The position numbers and the translations under genes are program-made. DNA of 50,148 nucleotides from Candidatus Viridilinea mediisalina (GTDB lineage Bacteria > Chloroflexota > Chloroflexia > Chloroflexales > Chloroflexaceae): positions 1-50,148 of the forward strand of contig NZ_NQWI01000030.1 in assembly GCF_002532535.1 (NCBI RefSeq). The letters run 5' to 3'. Position 1 is the stretch's first letter. Each line of letters starts with the position of its first letter. This document shows positions 24,370 through 33,148 of the stretch, in pieces. The notes below the pieces were generated by a model, which was not told the origin of the DNA, ran no database searches, and saw only the letters and a program-made list of their open reading frames with translations.

Positions 24370-27300
24370 ATGAGTACCCAAAGTTTCAACCGACCGCCAC
24401 GGGTGCGTCCCCACTGGCTCGCCGAGCAGGTCGAATTGCCTGAACCGCCCGATCCGCCCGATCTGCCGCGTACCGATTGGCTGACGATGATGATCCCGTT
24501 GATGGGCGCGGGTATCTTTGCCGGTACGGCTAGTATCAATGGTACCAATCCGCTCTTTGTGGCTGTTCCCATGGGCAGTATGGCGATTATGACCTTGGGG
24601 GCGGGGTTGCTCAACCAGCGTGCGGCGCGTCAGCGTGCCGCGACGACCTATGCGGCGCGGAAGGGGTTTTTTGAGGACCATTTGGAGGCGGGGCGCAATC
24701 GGTTGCGACGGCTCTATGAGCAGGAGCGGGCGGCCCGTGGTTTTCTCTGGCCCCATCCGAGCGAGTTGTTGCTGCTGGCAGGCGCGACAACTAGCACGGC
24801 GGCTCCTGAATCCCGTCTATGGGAACGCCGCCCTAGCGATGATGATTTCCTTGATCTGCGGGTGGGCGCGGGCAGCCGTGCGGCTGCCAGTCAAGCCCGT
24901 GTGCCGCCGCCGCGCCCCGGTGGTACGGTGGACCAGCGGCTCTATACGTGCGCCGAGGAGTATGCCACGCTACGCCAAGTGCCAGTGAGTGTGCCTTTGG
25001 GTCGCGTTGGTTCGCTGGGCTTGGCGGGGGCGCGGGGGGCTACAACGGCCCTGGTGCGGGCGCTGCTCTGGCAGGCTGTCGTGCTGCACGCGCCGAGTGA
25101 ACTGCGCATTGCGGCGCTCTGCGAGCCTGGTTTGGTCAATGAGTGGGAGTGGTTGCGCTGGTTGCCCCATAGTATCCCGTTGAGCAATGATTTGGCACCG
25201 GGGGCGCGTATGCTCGCGGGTAAGCCGGTGGAAGCGGCGCGCCTCGCTAGTGATCTGCTTGACCAATTGAGTCGGCGGCGCGAACGGGCCGAGGGGAGTG
25301 GCAGTATGCCGCTGCTGCTACCCCGCATGCTGCTGCTGGTGGATGGATCCGCCTTGGCCCATAGCTACCCGGCGATTGCCGAGGTGTTGCGCCACGGTGC
25401 GCCCTTGGGCATGACCGCGCTGCTCTTGGCCCCCACATGGCCCCAAATTCCCGAAGATTGCGGCGCTATGCTCGAACTGGAAGAGCAAGGGGCACGCTGG
25501 ATCGAGCGTGGCGCCCAGTGGCCGCGTGAACGTTTTGTGCCCGATGAGGCCGACCTCGCGCTCAGTGATCGCCTCGCCCGCCGTCTCGCCGGGTTGCGCC
25601 TCGTTGAGAGTGGCGGTGCCCAAGACATCCCGCGCCGCGTGCGCCTCTTTGATCTGCTCGGTGTGCGCGAAGCCAACGATCTGCTGCCCCCCCGCGCCTG
25701 GGGCGAAACATTGTCCAAGGCGTGGGCCCCGGCTCCCTTTGGGGCCACCACCGACGCCGCTCCGATCTGCCTCGACCTGAACGAGAGCCGCCACGGCCCC
25801 CACGGGATCATTGCGGGGGCCACTGGGGCGGGCAAGAGCGTCTTGCTGCAAAGCATCATCGCTGCCCTCGCCGTGACCCACGCGCCCGAACGGCTCCAGT
25901 TGCTACTGATTGACTTCAAGGGTGGCGCGGCGCTGATGATGTTTGCACCGCTGCCCCACACCGCCGGGTTGGTCACCGACCTGGAGGGGCGCTTGGCTGA
26001 ACGGGCGATGACCGCGATCAAGAGTGAGTTGCGCCGCCGCAAGGGGTTGCTCCATGGCCTTGCGACTGAACATGCCTGCAAGCTGGAAAATATTGCCGAC
26101 TATCGTGCCCTGGCTGCGCGTGCCAACCTGCCGCCACTGCCCAACCTGCTGATTGTGGTGGACGAGTTTGATGAATTGGCCCGTGGTAACCCCGAATTTG
26201 TGGCCGAACTGATCCGTGTGGTCAAACAAGGCCGTAGCTTGGGTGTCCATCTGCTGGTTGCAACCCAACAGCCAGCACGGGCGGTGAGCGACGAGATCCG
26301 CAGCCAGTTGAGCTTCTTCATTGCGCTGCGCTTAGGCGATGCCGAGGATAGCCGCACTATGCTGCTCAAGCCCGATGCCGCTTTTTTGCCGAGCGACCTG
26401 CCAGGGCGGGCCTACATGCGGGCCAGTGGCGAAGTTCGCCTGCTGCAAGTTGCCCAGGTGACCGGCACCTACCGTCCTACGGAAGCGCAAGGGCCGCAGG
26501 TGAGCTTTCTGCGCGACGGCCACGAGCAGCGGGTGGGGCTAGGGTTGGAGCGTACATCGAATGATGCAGAGGCGAGCGACCTAGATGTGCTGGTGCATGC
26601 CCTGAGCGAAGCCGAACGCCTACGCGGCCCGGTCTACCCCGGCTGGCACGCGGCGCGCATTTGGCAACCGCCGCTGCCTGCCCGTTTGCCATTGAGCGCA
26701 TTGGCAGCAGCAGAGCAGGGGGGCTTGTGCCAGGCGATTGGCCTGCTCGATCTCCCCCAAGAGAGCCGTCAAGAGCCATTGGTGGTTGATCTGGCCAAGA
26801 GCAACATGGTGGTGGTGGGGGCACCGGGTAGTGGCAAGACAACCCTGCTGCGAAGCCTTGTCTTGGGGCTTGCGGCAGCGCACACACCGCGTGAATATTG
26901 GTGCTACCTGATTGACGCGGGGGGCCAGGGGCTAGGCCCGCTGGCCGGGTTGCCCCATGTGGGCGCACACATCCAGGCCCGCGAAGCCGAACGGGTACGC
27001 CGCTTGCTGCGTTGGCTCGAAGCAACCATGCGCGAACGTCAGGAGTTGCTGCGGGCCGCTGATGCGCCCGATCTGGCGAGTTACCGCGCCCAGACGGGGC
27101 AGGCCATGCCGTCCATCCTGCTCGTGATTGACAAACTGGCGGTACTGCGTGAAGAGCTGCGCGACGCCAGTGGCGACGAACTGCTCAACGAATACCTGCT
27201 GCGGCTCTTGCGCATGGGGCGAGCCTGTGGCATTTACGTGGCGTTGAGTGGTGAGCGGGCCAACGATGTTGGCTACAAACTCTTGGCCCTGATCGAGACC

Positions 27301-28341
27301 CGTGTAGCATTACGTCAGCCAGAGCTCTACGACTACAACGAGCTACTCGGCGTGCGCGTCAGCGCCCAAATCCCCCCGACGCTGGCGGGGCGCGCCCTGG
27401 TAGCCCATCCCGACTATGGGGCGCTCGATGTGCAGTTGGCCCTGCCCGATCTGAGCCCGCCGGGTAGCTCAGGCGATACGGTGGGGAGCTTGGAGGGTGA
27501 CCTAACCCAGGCGCTACGCGGCACAGTGGCACAATTGGCGGCGGACTGGGCCAAGCAGGCGACCACTGCTGATCCTACCCCACCCCCGATTGAGCTACTG
27601 CCCGAACGGATTCAGCGCAGCGAACTGGGGCCAAGCACGCATGCACAAAGCATAGAGCATGGTCTCAGCACCCCGATTGGACGCGAGAGTCTGGGGCTTG
27701 ATGTGGCCTGGCTGCACCTCGACAGCGACACCCCCCATGGGCTGATCGTAGGGCCACGGCGCAGTGGCAAAAGCATGGTGCTGCTGAGTGCAGCCCTGGG
27801 TTTAGCCGAACACTACAAGGCAACGGAATTGGCCTTCTACATCATTGACAGCCCGCGCGGTGGTTTGCGGATGTTGCGTAGTCTAGCCCACTGCGCCCAC
27901 TACGCCAACGATGACGCAAGTGCAGCAGCCCTCACCACAGCCCTTGCCGCCGCACGCAGCGGCGGGGCACCAGCGCGGCGCATCATCCTCCTCGACGACT
28001 ACACCCTCTGCCGTGAGCGCATGCGCGGCCAACTGGCCCAAAACTACAGCGGGCCCCCCAACCTACTCGACGCCCTCTTGGAACTCGTGCAACTCGGCGG
28101 GCAGCATGGCGAACACCTACTGTTGGCGGCGGGCATGAGCTACCCCGACGACGCGCTGCTCAAAGCCTTAGACGGCTGCCGGGCTGGGCTGTTGCTCTGG
28201 CCGGGCCGCTACGATCCCGGCACACGGATCTTAGGCACCAACCTACCCCTCACCGAGCAGCGCGACGCCGAACAGCCACCAGGGCGGGCGCTGCTCGTGC
28301 GCGAAGACCAGCGCCAGATTGTGCAGATTGCGATGAGTTGA
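24370..28341 (+). CDS. EccC/EssC-type FtsK-SpoIIIE ATPase, type VII secretion motor
   Basis: 1323 residues. Two membrane segments (~37-85) are followed by three tandem FtsK/SpoIIIE ATPase domains. Walker A motifs: GATGAGKS (Lys489), GAPGSGKT (Lys823), GPRRSGKS (Lys1134). Walker B: D598-E599 in domain 1 is complete. Domain 2 has D921-K922 and domain 3 has D1209-D1210, so neither has the catalytic Glu. This fits the known pattern of one fully active motor domain plus substrate-binding domains. Unlike Firmicutes EssC it has no N-terminal FHA pair; an FHA is carried instead by the next gene. RBS GGGAG before the ATG. Expected at the inner membrane, driving export of the WXG proteins. Confidence 0.92.
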   Translation: MSTQSFNRPPRVRPHWLAEQVELPEPPDPPDLPRTDWLTMMIPLMGAGIFAGTASINGTNPLFVAVPMGSMAIMTLGAGLLNQRAARQRAATTYAARKGFFEDHLEAGRNRLRRLYEQERAARGFLWPHPSELLLLAGATTSTAAPESRLWERRPSDDDFLDLRVGAGSRAAASQARVPPPRPGGTVDQRLYTCAEEYATLRQVPVSVPLGRVGSLGLAGARGATTALVRALLWQAVVLHAPSELRIAALCEPGLVNEWEWLRWLPHSIPLSNDLAPGARMLAGKPVEAARLASDLLDQLSRRRERAEGSGSMPLLLPRMLLLVDGSALAHSYPAIAEVLRHGAPLGMTALLLAPTWPQIPEDCGAMLELEEQGARWIERGAQWPRERFVPDEADLALSDRLARRLAGLRLVESGGAQDIPRRVRLFDLLGVREANDLLPPRAWGETLSKAWAPAPFGATTDAAPICLDLNESRHGPHGIIAGATGAGKSVLLQSIIAALAVTHAPERLQLLLIDFKGGAALMMFAPLPHTAGLVTDLEGRLAERAMTAIKSELRRRKGLLHGLATEHACKLENIADYRALAARANLPPLPNLLIVVDEFDELARGNPEFVAELIRVVKQGRSLGVHLLVATQQPARAVSDEIRSQLSFFIALRLGDAEDSRTMLLKPDAAFLPSDLPGRAYMRASGEVRLLQVAQVTGTYRPTEAQGPQVSFLRDGHEQRVGLGLERTSNDAEASDLDVLVHALSEAERLRGPVYPGWHAARIWQPPLPARLPLSALAAAEQGGLCQAIGLLDLPQESRQEPLVVDLAKSNMVVVGAPGSGKTTLLRSLVLGLAAAHTPREYWCYLIDAGGQGLGPLAGLPHVGAHIQAREAERVRRLLRWLEATMRERQELLRAADAPDLASYRAQTGQAMPSILLVIDKLAVLREELRDASGDELLNEYLLRLLRMGRACGIYVALSGERANDVGYKLLALIETRVALRQPELYDYNELLGVRVSAQIPPTLAGRALVAHPDYGALDVQLALPDLSPPGSSGDTVGSLEGDLTQALRGTVAQLAADWAKQATTADPTPPPIELLPERIQRSELGPSTHAQSIEHGLSTPIGRESLGLDVAWLHLDSDTPHGLIVGPRRSGKSMVLLSAALGLAEHYKATELAFYIIDSPRGGLRMLRSLAHCAHYANDDASAAALTTALAAARSGGAPARRIILLDDYTLCRERMRGQLAQNYSGPPNLLDALLELVQLGGQHGEHLLLAAGMSYPDDALLKALDGCRAGLLLWPGRYDPGTRILGTNLPLTEQRDAEQPPGRALLVREDQRQIVQIAMS

Positions 28342-28349
28342 GGAGAGAG

Positions 28350-28376
28350 GAACATAGGAAATAGGAAAGTAGGAAA
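28350..28376 (+). repeat. Short GGAAATA/GGAAAGTA run after the motor gene
   Basis: Three or four degenerate heptamers (AGGAAATAGGAAAGTAGG) directly after the motor gene stop; same family as 16133-16348. Confidence 0.6.
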
Positions 28377-28463
28377 TTTGTTAGCGCGAAGAAACTCTGG
28401 GCCGCGCCGCTTGGCTTCGACAGGCTGGTTTCGGCAGGCTCAACCACCGAGCCAGCGGCGCGG
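28377..28463. repeat. Partial copy of the TTTGTTAGCGCGAA inverted-repeat element
   Basis: The left outer arm TTTGTTAGCGCGAAGAAA (28377-28394) and inner arms CCGCGCCGCTTGGCT (28402-28416) and AGCCAGCGGCGCGG (28450-28463) are present. The right outer arm is missing. The complete relative lies at 48501-48600. The interior carries two TCGACAGGCT-like units. Confidence 0.65.
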
Positions 28464-28467
28464 TGGC

Positions 28468-28632
28468 GGGGGAGGCTTCGCCTCCCCCGAAAAACTCTTT
28501 ATCTTTCGTTTTGGCGGCTTCGCCGCCAAAACGTAAAGATCAAAGAGACGTTGGGGCGCAGCCCCAAGAGCGGGTTGTAGGGCGGCAGCCCTACGCGTAA
28601 CGGGAGTGGGGGAACTTGGTTCCCCCACTCCC
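28468..28632. repeat. Five-hairpin cassette including GGCGGC-tip hairpin, copy 5
   Basis: GGGGGAGGC-TTC-GCCTCCCCC (28468-28488); the main hairpin 28501-28540 (arm ATCTTTCGTTTT, one bulged T on the right); TTGGGGC-GCA-GCCCCAA (28551-28567); GTAGGGC-GGCA-GCCCTAC (~28577-28594); GGGAGTGGGGGAAC-TTG-GTTCCCCCACTCCC (28602-28632, 14 bp). With the two preceding entries this accounts for the 312-bp gap between motor and YukD-FHA genes. Confidence 0.88.
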
Positions 28633-28653
28633 AACAAAGAGAAGAGACACCCC

Positions 28654-29286
28654 ATGAGCAACCGCCAAGACAACCTAACCGTAACGCTCCACTGGCTCAA
28701 TGCAGGCCAAGAGCAGACCACGACCGTCATGTGCGAAGACAGCCCACCAGCGCAACTGATGCCCTTGTTGCTGGCGGGCTGCGGCCTAGCGACGAACAGC
28801 GAAGCGTACCAATTGCGCGAAGGGGCAGCGGACGGGCGTGCGCTACGCGCAGGAATCGCCCTCAGCGCCCAAGGCATCCGCAGCGGCAGCCACCTCTGGT
28901 TAAGCGACCAGGGCAGCACACGGACAATCCGTTGCCTGATCAGCCTACCGGAGGGCGGCGAACTCCTTGCCCCGAGCAAAGGCATCACGCTCACGCGGGG
29001 CTGGTTGCTACAACTCCTAGCCCTAGCCAACCCAGCGGGCCACAGCCGCGAACTCGCCCGCCTAGAGCAACGCAACTCCGCGTTTGCCTACGTCTCAAAA
29101 CGCCCGCACTGCGCCATCCGCCCCACGCCCCAAGGGGGATGGGTGGTGATCAGCGAACGCAACGACGTCGCCACACTGCTCAACGGCATCCGGCTAGCCC
29201 CGGGCATTCCTGCCAACATCAGCGATGGCGACCGGCTCACCTTGGGGGATGGGGGCGTAGGCTTGCGTTTGGGCCTGTTGGGGTAG
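28654..29286 (+). CDS. YukD/EsaB-like ubiquitin-fold domain fused to an FHA domain
   Basis: 210 residues from the ATG at 28654; the longer frame from 28606 runs through a hairpin. Residues ~7-85 look like a YukD/EccD-N ubiquitin-like fold (LTVTLHWLNAGQEQTTTVM, later IRSGSHLWLSD). Residues ~95-207 look like an FHA domain: ITLTRGWLL, VSKRPHCAI, NDVATLLNG and ISDGDRLTLG. YukD-type and FHA-type parts are both standard type VII components, but usually on separate proteins (EsaB/EccD and EssC). It is the last gene of the locus and probably a cytoplasmic partner of the motor. The phosphothreonine-contact residues are only partly conserved. Confidence 0.7.
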   Translation: MSNRQDNLTVTLHWLNAGQEQTTTVMCEDSPPAQLMPLLLAGCGLATNSEAYQLREGAADGRALRAGIALSAQGIRSGSHLWLSDQGSTRTIRCLISLPEGGELLAPSKGITLTRGWLLQLLALANPAGHSRELARLEQRNSAFAYVSKRPHCAIRPTPQGGWVVISERNDVATLLNGIRLAPGIPANISDGDRLTLGDGGVGLRLGLLG

Positions 29287-29300
29287 GGAGGCTTGCCCCC

Positions 29301-30230
29301 CTACTCCTCACTATAGAGCGGCGTACTCAGGTAACGCTCGCCATTACTAGGCACCACAAAGACAATCAGCTTACCGGCATTCTCGGCGCGGCTAGCGACA
29401 CGCAGAGCGACGAGAGCGGCGGCACCGCTTGAGATACCGACCATGAGGCCCTCTTCGCGGGCGAGGCGGCGCGCCATAGCAAAAGCGTCGTCGTTGCTCA
29501 CCTGTTGGATTTCGTCAATCAGTTCGGTATTGAGCACATCGGGCACAAAGCCCGCGCCAATACCCTGGATCTTATGGGGGCCGGGAGCACCGCCAGAGAG
29601 TACCGGGCTGGCTTCAGGTTCAACCGCGACCACCTTAAAGCTAGGGCGGCGCGCCTTGATCACCTCGGCCACGCCGGTGATCGTTCCGCCAGTACCAACA
29701 CCGCCAACCAAGTAATCAATCTGGCCATCGGTATCGCGCCAAAGCTCCTCGGCGGTGGTACGGCGATGCACCTCAGGATTAGCCGGATTCTGAAACTGCT
29801 GAGGCATAAAGCCATGGGGCAGATCGGCCAGAATCGCCTCGGCGCGGGCAATCGCCCCGCGCATCCCCTCTGGGCCGGGGGTCAAGACAAGCTCGGCGCC
29901 ATAGCCGCGTAGCAACTTACGCCGCTCGACACTCATCGTCTCCGGCATGGTCAGAATAAGGCGATAGCCCTTAGCCGCCGCCACAAAAGCCAAGCCAATC
30001 CCGGTATTACCACTCGTCGGCTCAACCAGCACCGTCTCACCGGGGCGAATGCGGCCCTCGCGTTCAGCCGCCTCGATCATTGCGAGGCCGATGCGATCCT
30101 TAACCGAACTAGCCGGATTAAAGAACTCCAGTTTTGCCACAATGGTAGCTTGCGTATCATTGACCCGATTGAGACGTACCAACGGTGTATTGCCAACCAA
30201 CTCGGTGATACTGTTGTAGATGTGTGTCAT
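29301..30230 (-). CDS. cysK: Cysteine synthase A (O-acetylserine sulfhydrylase)
   Basis: 309 residues from the ATG at 30230, chosen because AAGGA lies 6 bases upstream; an upstream ATG at 30257 has no such site. It is a fold-II PLP enzyme with Lys44 in [14 protein letters not shown], the phosphate loop GTGGTITG and the substrate loop [11 protein letters not shown]. It makes cysteine from O-acetylserine and sulfide in the cytoplasm. A consensus-like promoter lies upstream. It converges with the type VII locus. Confidence 0.95.
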   Translation of the reverse strand: MTHIYNSITELVGNTPLVRLNRVNDTQATIVAKLEFFNPASSVKDRIGLAMIEAAEREGRIRPGETVLVEPTSGNTGIGLAFVAAAKGYRLILTMPETMSVERRKLLRGYGAELVLTPGPEGMRGAIARAEAILADLPHGFMPQQFQNPANPEVHRRTTAEELWRDTDGQIDYLVGGVGTGGTITGVAEVIKARRPSFKVVAVEPEASPVLSGGAPGPHKIQGIGAGFVPDVLNTELIDEIQQVSNDDAFAMARRLAREEGLMVGISSGAAALVALRVASRAENAGKLIVFVVPSNGERYLSTPLYSEE

Positions 30231-30281
30231 GAGAATCCTTGCAATTACATGCTGCATGCCCTAACGTCTAGCCGCCATTCC

Positions 30282-30310
30282 ATTGTACCGTCGCACGGCG
30301 CTAAAGTCAA
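30282..30310 (-). promoter_or_regulatory. Sigma70-like promoter of cysK
   Basis: On the minus strand, TTGACT (30310-30305), 17-bp spacer, TACAAT (30287-30282). Predicted transcription start at about 30275, leaving a 45-base leader to the cysK ATG. No conserved riboswitch is recognisable. Confidence 0.65.
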
Positions 30311-30398
30311 GTTCTTGCGTTATATTATTAAGAAATACACATAGGCTATACTATACCTGTCGGAGAGCGGATCAAAGCGCAAATGAGGAGGGCATGGC

Positions 30399-30959
30399 AT
30401 GCGCGGACGGTCGGTACGCAAAACAGAGCGATCGGGTGGGGGGGAAGAAGCGTTGCGCTTGACGCGCTGCGCTGGCACATGGTTAGCCGAGCCACCTGAT
30501 GGTGCAGAGGAGCAGCGCATCGCTGAGGCGGCCCATGTGTTGAAGGAGCAGCGCGCCCAGGCGACCGCCTTTTATCGTGATCCCGTCGCGGCACGCGCCT
30601 TTAGCATCAAACTCTTCCGCGACGAGCGCTTTGCGCCGCTTCATTTTGGTGATGCCCTGGTTGAGAAGATGATCGCCCAATGTGGCGAGCCGCCGGTCGT
30701 CACAGCAGAGACAGAAGAGCAATTCTCGAACTACCTGCGCGACGCCATTCTGGTAGTGGCGCTACCCAACACCCGCCGCTTGCTTGCTGCCCAACTGCGG
30801 CGCATGCTACCAGCCTATGTTGCGGCGGGCCAGTGGCAGGAAGCCATCGCCATTGACCACAACGCCTTTCGTACCTCATTGGGAACCGAAGTCACCCCCT
30901 TCTTGGCCCACATGGCGCTCGCAGGCCTTGCCGCCTACTACGAAGAGCATGAGGCATAG
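30399..30959 (+). CDS. Hypothetical protein, all-helical
   Basis: 186 residues, not recognised. GAGGAGGG lies upstream; an alternative ATG at 30394 is out of frame. After a basic N terminus the sequence is amphipathic alpha-helical, with repeated ~35-residue segments (AYVAAGQWQEAIAIDHNAFR resembles a TPR-like turn). No signal peptide, membrane segment or catalytic motif is visible. It diverges from cysK and is followed by a hairpin and tRNA-Glu. Confidence 0.7.
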   Translation: MRGRSVRKTERSGGGEEALRLTRCAGTWLAEPPDGAEEQRIAEAAHVLKEQRAQATAFYRDPVAARAFSIKLFRDERFAPLHFGDALVEKMIAQCGEPPVVTAETEEQFSNYLRDAILVVALPNTRRLLAAQLRRMLPAYVAAGQWQEAIAIDHNAFRTSLGTEVTPFLAHMALAGLAAYYEEHEA

Positions 30960-31002
30960 CAGGGCGGTAGCCCTAAAACCCGGAGCTACGTCCCAAATCC
31001 CG

Positions 31003-31049
31003 TTTTTTGTTGGGTGTTGGCGGCGAAGCTGGCAACACCCAACAAAAAA
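31003..31049. repeat. GGCGGC-tip hairpin, copy 6 (imperfect tip)
   Basis: A 22-base arm (TTTTTTGTTGGGTGTTGGCGGC, in two parts around the tip) pairs with 31028-31049. The right tip reads GCTGGC, giving one G-T wobble and one mismatch. A small AGGGC-GGT-AGCCCT hairpin precedes it at 30961-30974. Confidence 0.8.
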
Positions 31050-31093
31050 TTTGAACAAATCCCAAAGCTCTGCTATAATGCTCCGCGTTGAGC

Positions 31094-31170
31094 GCCCCCA
31101 TAGTCTAGTGGCCTAGGACGTCACCCTTTCAAGGTGAAGATCGCGGGTTCGAATCCCGCTGGGGGTACCA
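31094..31170 (+). tRNA. tRNA-Glu (anticodon UUC)
   Basis: A 77-base cloverleaf with encoded CCA (31168-31170). Acceptor GCCCCCA pairs with TGGGGGT. The anticodon stem TCACC/GGTGA carries loop CTTTCAA with anticodon TTC at 31128-31130. The T arm GCGGG-TTCGAAT-CCCGC is canonical. Confidence 0.96.
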
Positions 31171-31182
31171 ATTGTTTGCCCA

Positions 31183-31227
31183 ACGGAAGAGGGGCCGCTC
31201 TCATTGAGAGCGGCCCCTCTTCCGTTA
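31183..31227 (+). terminator. Strong 21-bp hairpin after tRNA-Glu
   Basis: Perfect inverted repeat 31183-31203 with 31207-31227 around an ATT loop, starting 13 bases after the tRNA. No T tract follows, so it may be a processing or stability hairpin or a factor-dependent terminator rather than a classic intrinsic one. Confidence 0.6.
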
Positions 31228-31302
31228 GAAAGACCAACAACTCAAAGATGGTCTCAGACTATAAAGAAAAGGGGCAATTTTCCTAATTGGACAAGGAAAT
31301 TC

Positions 31303-31331
31303 TTGACATGATGAGTCTGGCTAAGTATTAT
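31303..31331 (+). promoter_or_regulatory. Near-consensus sigma70 promoter of RNase Y
   Basis: TTGACA (31303-31308), 17-bp spacer, TATTAT (31326-31331): the best promoter match in the window. It gives a leader of about 120 bases before the GTG start. The leader contains a CACCGG/CCGGTG hairpin (31362-31379) set between two TTTGC repeats. Confidence 0.8.
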
Positions 31332-31459
31332 GAGGGTTACCTGATAATTCGCTCCGTTTGCCACCGGAATGAGCCGGTGTTTGCAATCAGCACAGCGGAA
31401 CCTAGCTAGCTAGACTAGGGATACGCTGGCGCACCTTTACAACTGCATAGGAGGCTACA

Positions 31460-32992
31460 GTGTTCGAGATACTCTGGGGTGCGCTGGCCCTATTGATTGG
31501 GCTGGCTGTTGGCGCCGGCCTGACCATTAAGTGGGTGAACCACGGCGCCAACGCCCTAGCGGAACGCAAAGCGGCTGAAGCTCGTCTGCTGATCGAAGAG
31601 GCCCGCTCACAGCAGAAGGAGTTATTGCTTCAGGCCAAAGATGATGCCCTGCGCATCCGTAACGAGGCGGAAGTTGAATTGCGCGAGGCGCGTCAAGGGT
31701 TACAGAAGCAGGAAGAACGGCTACAACGAAAGGAGGAGAATCAGGATCGTAAACTTGAGGGGCTGGAACGGCGGGAACGCCAGCTTCAGACCCGCGAACG
31801 CCAGATTGAACAGCTCTACCAAGAGGCAGAACGGCTCAAAGTTGAGCAGGTGACCGAAATGGAACGCATTTCGCAACTGAACCGTGAACAAGCACGGGCG
31901 ATCATTTTGGCCCAGGTAGAGCGTGAAACACGCGATGATGCCGCACGGCGCATCCGTGAAATAGAACAGCATACCAAAGAAGAGTCTGAAAAGACGGCCC
32001 GCAAGATCATTGGTTTGGCTGTACAACGTTGCGCCAGTGACTATGTGGCTGATATTACCGTCTCGACCGTACACCTGCCCAGTGAAGAGTTGAAAGGGCG
32101 CATTATTGGCCGTGAAGGCCGTAATATTCGCGCCTTTGAGCAATTTACTGGTGTTGATATTATCGTTGATGATACCCCTGAAGCGGTAACCCTCTCGTGC
32201 CACGACCCGGTGCGCCGCGAGGTTGCCAGAGTTGCGCTGATTAAGTTGCTTAAAGATGGGCGCATCCATCCTTCCCGCATCGAAGAGGTGGTGCAAAAGA
32301 CTCAAGCAGAGATTGATGCGATTATGCGTGAAGAGGGTGAGCGCGTGGCCTATGAGGCGAACGTGCAAGGGCTTCACCCCGATCTGATAAAGTTGCTGGG
32401 GCGGCTCAAATACCGCACGAGCTATGGACAGAATGTACTCCAACACTCATTGGAGTGTTCACTTCTTGCGGCCCATATGGCTGCCGAACTCGGCGCAAAT
32501 ATCAGCGTCGCCAAGACTGCGGCGCTGTTACACGATATTGGCAAAGCGGTTGACCATGAAGTTCAGGGGCCCCACGCCCTGATTGGTGCCGATATTGCCC
32601 GTCGCCTCGGACGATCACCGGCGATTATCCACGCTATCGCCGCCCACCACCACGATGAGGAACCAACCAGCGTTGAAGCCTTCCTTGTCATCGCTGCCGA
32701 TGCGATCTCTGGCGGGCGACCGGGAGCGCGCCGCGAGACGTTGGATCTCTATATCAAACGCCTCGAAGCGCTTGAGACCGTTGCAACTTCGTTTACTGGT
32801 GTGCAACGCGCCTTTGCGGTGCAGGCCGGGCGCGAAGTGCGGGTGTTGGTGCAACCTGAACAGATTGATGATCTCGCCAGCATCCATTTGGCCCGTAATG
32901 TCGCCAAAAAGATCGAAGAGAGTTTGCAGTATCCCGGTCAGATTAAAGTGACCATTATTCGTGAGACGCGTGCCGTTGATTATGCCCGTTAA
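31460..32992 (+). CDS. rny: Ribonuclease Y
   Basis: 510 residues, the usual length. An N-terminal membrane anchor (~4-24), a long charged coiled coil (~25-195), a KH RNA-binding domain (~200-265, [15 protein letters not shown]), an HD metal-dependent phosphodiesterase domain ([12 protein letters not shown] with H358-D359) and a C-terminal RNase Y domain. It is an endoribonuclease that starts mRNA turnover at the inner face of the membrane. The start is GTG at 31460 with AGGAGG upstream. Transcribed from its own strong promoter with a long structured leader. Confidence 0.96.
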   Translation: MFEILWGALALLIGLAVGAGLTIKWVNHGANALAERKAAEARLLIEEARSQQKELLLQAKDDALRIRNEAEVELREARQGLQKQEERLQRKEENQDRKLEGLERRERQLQTRERQIEQLYQEAERLKVEQVTEMERISQLNREQARAIILAQVERETRDDAARRIREIEQHTKEESEKTARKIIGLAVQRCASDYVADITVSTVHLPSEELKGRIIGREGRNIRAFEQFTGVDIIVDDTPEAVTLSCHDPVRREVARVALIKLLKDGRIHPSRIEEVVQKTQAEIDAIMREEGERVAYEANVQGLHPDLIKLLGRLKYRTSYGQNVLQHSLECSLLAAHMAAELGANISVAKTAALLHDIGKAVDHEVQGPHALIGADIARRLGRSPAIIHAIAAHHHDEEPTSVEAFLVIAADAISGGRPGARRETLDLYIKRLEALETVATSFTGVQRAFAVQAGREVRVLVQPEQIDDLASIHLARNVAKKIEESLQYPGQIKVTIIRETRAVDYAR

Positions 32993-33024
32993 GGGTGCCA
33001 CAAGCCCAACGAGCGCTGGTACTG

Positions 33025-33054
33025 CCGTTTTGGTGGCTTTTGCCACCAAAACGG
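33025..33054. terminator. Hairpin after RNase Y
   Basis: A 13-bp perfect stem CCGTTTTGGTGGC / GCCACCAAAACGG with TTTT loop, 33 bases after the rny stop. There is no downstream T tract. It resembles the GGCGGC-tip family in arm style but has a different tip. It may end or protect the rny transcript. Confidence 0.55.
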
Positions 33055-33087
33055 TACAATATTACGTAACCATCCGCCGATGGGCTG

Positions 33088-33096
33088 TGGTACAAT
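33088..33096 (+). promoter_or_regulatory. Extended -10 promoter of spoVS
   Basis: TGG-TACAAT (33088-33096) is an extended -10 element with no clear -35. Transcription would start at about 33103, 46 bases before the first candidate ATG. Confidence 0.45.
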
Positions 33097-33148
33097 TCAT
33101 CATGTGATGCTGTCGAAACCAGCAGCGCACAGTTGAAGGAGGGATGGC

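Noticed and set aside
30231-30275. Riboswitch (SAM or cysteine T-box) upstream of cysK
   Set aside because: The leader from the predicted start is only about 45 bases and shows no conserved core.
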